A stretch of DNA of 64,000 nt. It comes from Microbacterium profundi (GTDB lineage Bacteria; Actinomycetota; Actinomycetes; Actinomycetales; Microbacteriaceae). The DNA is taken from positions 186,001-250,000 of the forward strand of contig NZ_JPSY01000003.1 of NCBI RefSeq assembly GCF_000763375.1, read 5' to 3'. The number at the start of each line of letters is the position of its first letter. Position 1 is the stretch's first letter. A program made the translations under genes and the position numbers. Shown here piece after piece: positions 62,875 through 64,000 of this stretch. The notes below the pieces were generated by a model. The model was given only the letters and a program-made list of their open reading frames with translations. It had not been told where the DNA came from and ran no database searches.

Positions 62875-64000
62875 TCAGCCCGCGGCCGCCATCGCATCCT
62901 TCATCGCCTGGGTGTACTGCGGTGCCAGGGTGTCGACGAACGTCACCGTCAGATGATCCTGGTCGCGATACACGTTCGCGCCACCGATGACCGTCTTGCA
63001 GGTATCCTCGTCGCAGAAGACGTCGGTGAAGTCGAGCAGGGTCACATTCTCGGCGCCTTCGGCCGCATCACGCAGCGGATCGTCCTCGAGCAGCACATCC
63101 GCGCGTGCCCCTGAGCATTCCGCCTGATCGCGTGTACGCAGGCATTTGTTCGGGTCGGTTTCGAACACCGGGTTGTCGACGACCGTGATCACCGGGATGC
63201 CGCGATCGGTCATGGTCGACCATGCCTTCTGATACCCGGCCACCGCGGCTTCGTGAGCGGATTCGAACCCGGCAGACGAGTAGGGCGTGTTCGAGATCGC
63301 AGACGTGAAGACGACATCGAAGTCACGGTCCGCGAGTTGGGCGTCCACACCCGCTCTCCAGTCGGAGCACGCGGCACCGAAGGAGCCGCCCGTCGCCAGC
63401 GGCGTAGCGTTCCACGGGCATGCACCCTTGAAATACGTCGTGAGGTGCCAGCCCTCCCGCTCGGCGATCCCCTGGAACGTCGACAGCAGCTGAAAGGCGT
63501 GGCTATCGCCGATGAGGGCAACCTGGGGGGCGTCAGGGTCGTCAGAGCCGAACTCACACGACTTGGCCCGCGAGTCGTTCAACTGGATGAAGCACTGCTC
63601 ATCCGAGGGACGATCGACGCCTGCGAACCCCGGGGCGGGAAGGATCGTGTCGAGCTCAGTACCTGCGCACGACTCATCCAGCACCGATGCCGCGCCGAAG
63701 CAGGCCGGCGGATTCTCACGGACGTCCTCGATCGCCTGCACGCCCTGCTGATACGCCGGCGCGTTGATCGCCCAGCCTCCGGCGGCCACCGCACCGACCA
63801 GGATCATCGCTGCAAGAGCCGCCCACAGCGTCACCTTCGGTGGACGCGTCGTCAACGGCTTCCACGTGCGCGCCGGATCCTCGACGAACCGCTTGGTGAG
63901 CCACGCGAGCACGAAGCAGATCACCAGCAGCGCGACACGGTGGTAGATCGTCAGGCCCCAGAACGGCACAGACGGAGCGATGATGATCAGCGGCCAGTGC
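62875..64000 (-). CDS. Acyltransferase 3 with SGNH domain (partial, 5' end outside window)
   Basis: The last 374 residues of an OafA-type membrane O-acyltransferase; the frame stays open to the window edge (HWPLIIIAPSVPFWG). It shows the end of the acyltransferase_3 domain (RFVEDPARTWKPL after a helix) and one more transmembrane helix (WAALAAMILVGAVAAGGWAI). The extracytoplasmic SGNH hydrolase domain has VALIGDSHAFQLL (Ser) and the catalytic dyad YRDQDHLT (Asp, His). Cysteine pairs suggest disulfides outside the cell. It likely O-acylates a surface polysaccharide or peptidoglycan, inferred from the family. Confidence 0.85.
   Translation of the reverse strand, partial: HWPLIIIAPSVPFWGLTIYHRVALLVICFVLAWLTKRFVEDPARTWKPLTTRPPKVTLWAALAAMILVGAVAAGGWAINAPAYQQGVQAIEDVRENPPACFGAASVLDESCAGTELDTILPAPGFAGVDRPSDEQCFIQLNDSRAKSCEFGSDDPDAPQVALIGDSHAFQLLSTFQGIAEREGWHLTTYFKGACPWNATPLATGGSFGAACSDWRAGVDAQLADRDFDVVFTSAISNTPYSSAGFESAHEAAVAGYQKAWSTMTDRGIPVITVVDNPVFETDPNKCLRTRDQAECSGARADVLLEDDPLRDAAEGAENVTLLDFTDVFCDEDTCKTVIGGANVYRDQDHLTVTFVDTLAPQYTQAMKDAMAAAG

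Overview
This window is chromosomal DNA from a high-GC actinobacterium, most probably Microbacterium or a close relative in Microbacteriaceae. That placement is inferred. It rests on the actinobacterial DUF families (DUF3159, DUF3710, DUF3093, DUF4193, DUF4191, DUF7455, DUF7882, DUF3145), SepH, homodimeric AceE, the fasR-fabD-fabH-acpP-fabF cluster, a GlnA/GlnE/GlnA2 group and several leaderless-type promoters. Coding density is very high, no stretch over about 300 bases lacks a gene, and I see no insertion sequence, prophage or CRISPR array.

Layout. 1-10.4 kb: the end of a membrane protein, dxs, aconitase, then dut-DUF3710-DUF3159, DUF3093, DUF4193, sepH and a phosphodiesterase. 10.4-16.4 kb: topoisomerase IV (parC, parE), with an arginase-family gene overlapping parE. 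16.4-24.2 kb: a cell-envelope-looking block. It holds two short alanine-racemase-like genes coupled to an ATP-grasp gene, a divergent paralogous ATP-grasp gene, a MurJ/MVIN flippase, a CofE-like ligase and the principal sigma factor. 24.3-30 kb: PAC2 protein, pepA, lpd and sucB. 30-34.7 kb: an unrecognised membrane-anchored protein, DUF4191, a RimK-TrkA_C ligase facing a RimK-type zinc protease-like gene, and an RDD protein. 34.7-42.2 kb: nitrogen assimilation (glnA with a multi-site GlnR-like operator, glnE, glnA2) with small accessory genes and a lipid kinase. 42.2-49.7 kb: polyphosphate glucokinase, rnpB, a PolA-like protein, a zinc-ribbon protein, YchJ, and a redox/MarR group ending at tRNA-Val. 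49.8-58.1 kb: aceE, fasR, the fab genes and DUF3145. 58.2-64 kb: an Fe(II)/2OG-oxygenase-like gene behind a DtxR/IdeR-like box, a DUF262-DUF1524 (GmrSD-like) protein with a coupled Cys-rich small protein, tRNA-Met, a gamma carbonic anhydrase, Dps and a truncated acyltransferase.

The most notable candidate system is at 16.4-20.4 kb. The two racemase-like proteins look catalytically complementary: one keeps the PLP lysine, the other the second catalytic base tyrosine. In known alanine racemases these two residues come from different subunits of a dimer, so an obligate heterodimer is plausible. With two ATP-grasp ligases and MurJ next door, a role in D-amino-acid chemistry of the unusual group-B peptidoglycan of this family is a testable guess, not a conclusion.

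Other points of interest: an interspersed repeat (core CTTCGACAGGCTCAG) appears as an intergenic hairpin, as a small tandem array, inside rnpB, and in frame inside parE. The aconitase promoter has a 24-bp palindrome. A quinone reductase reading frame runs into the antisense strand of tRNA-Val. A strong hairpin downstream of sucB lies inside the coding end of the opposing gene.
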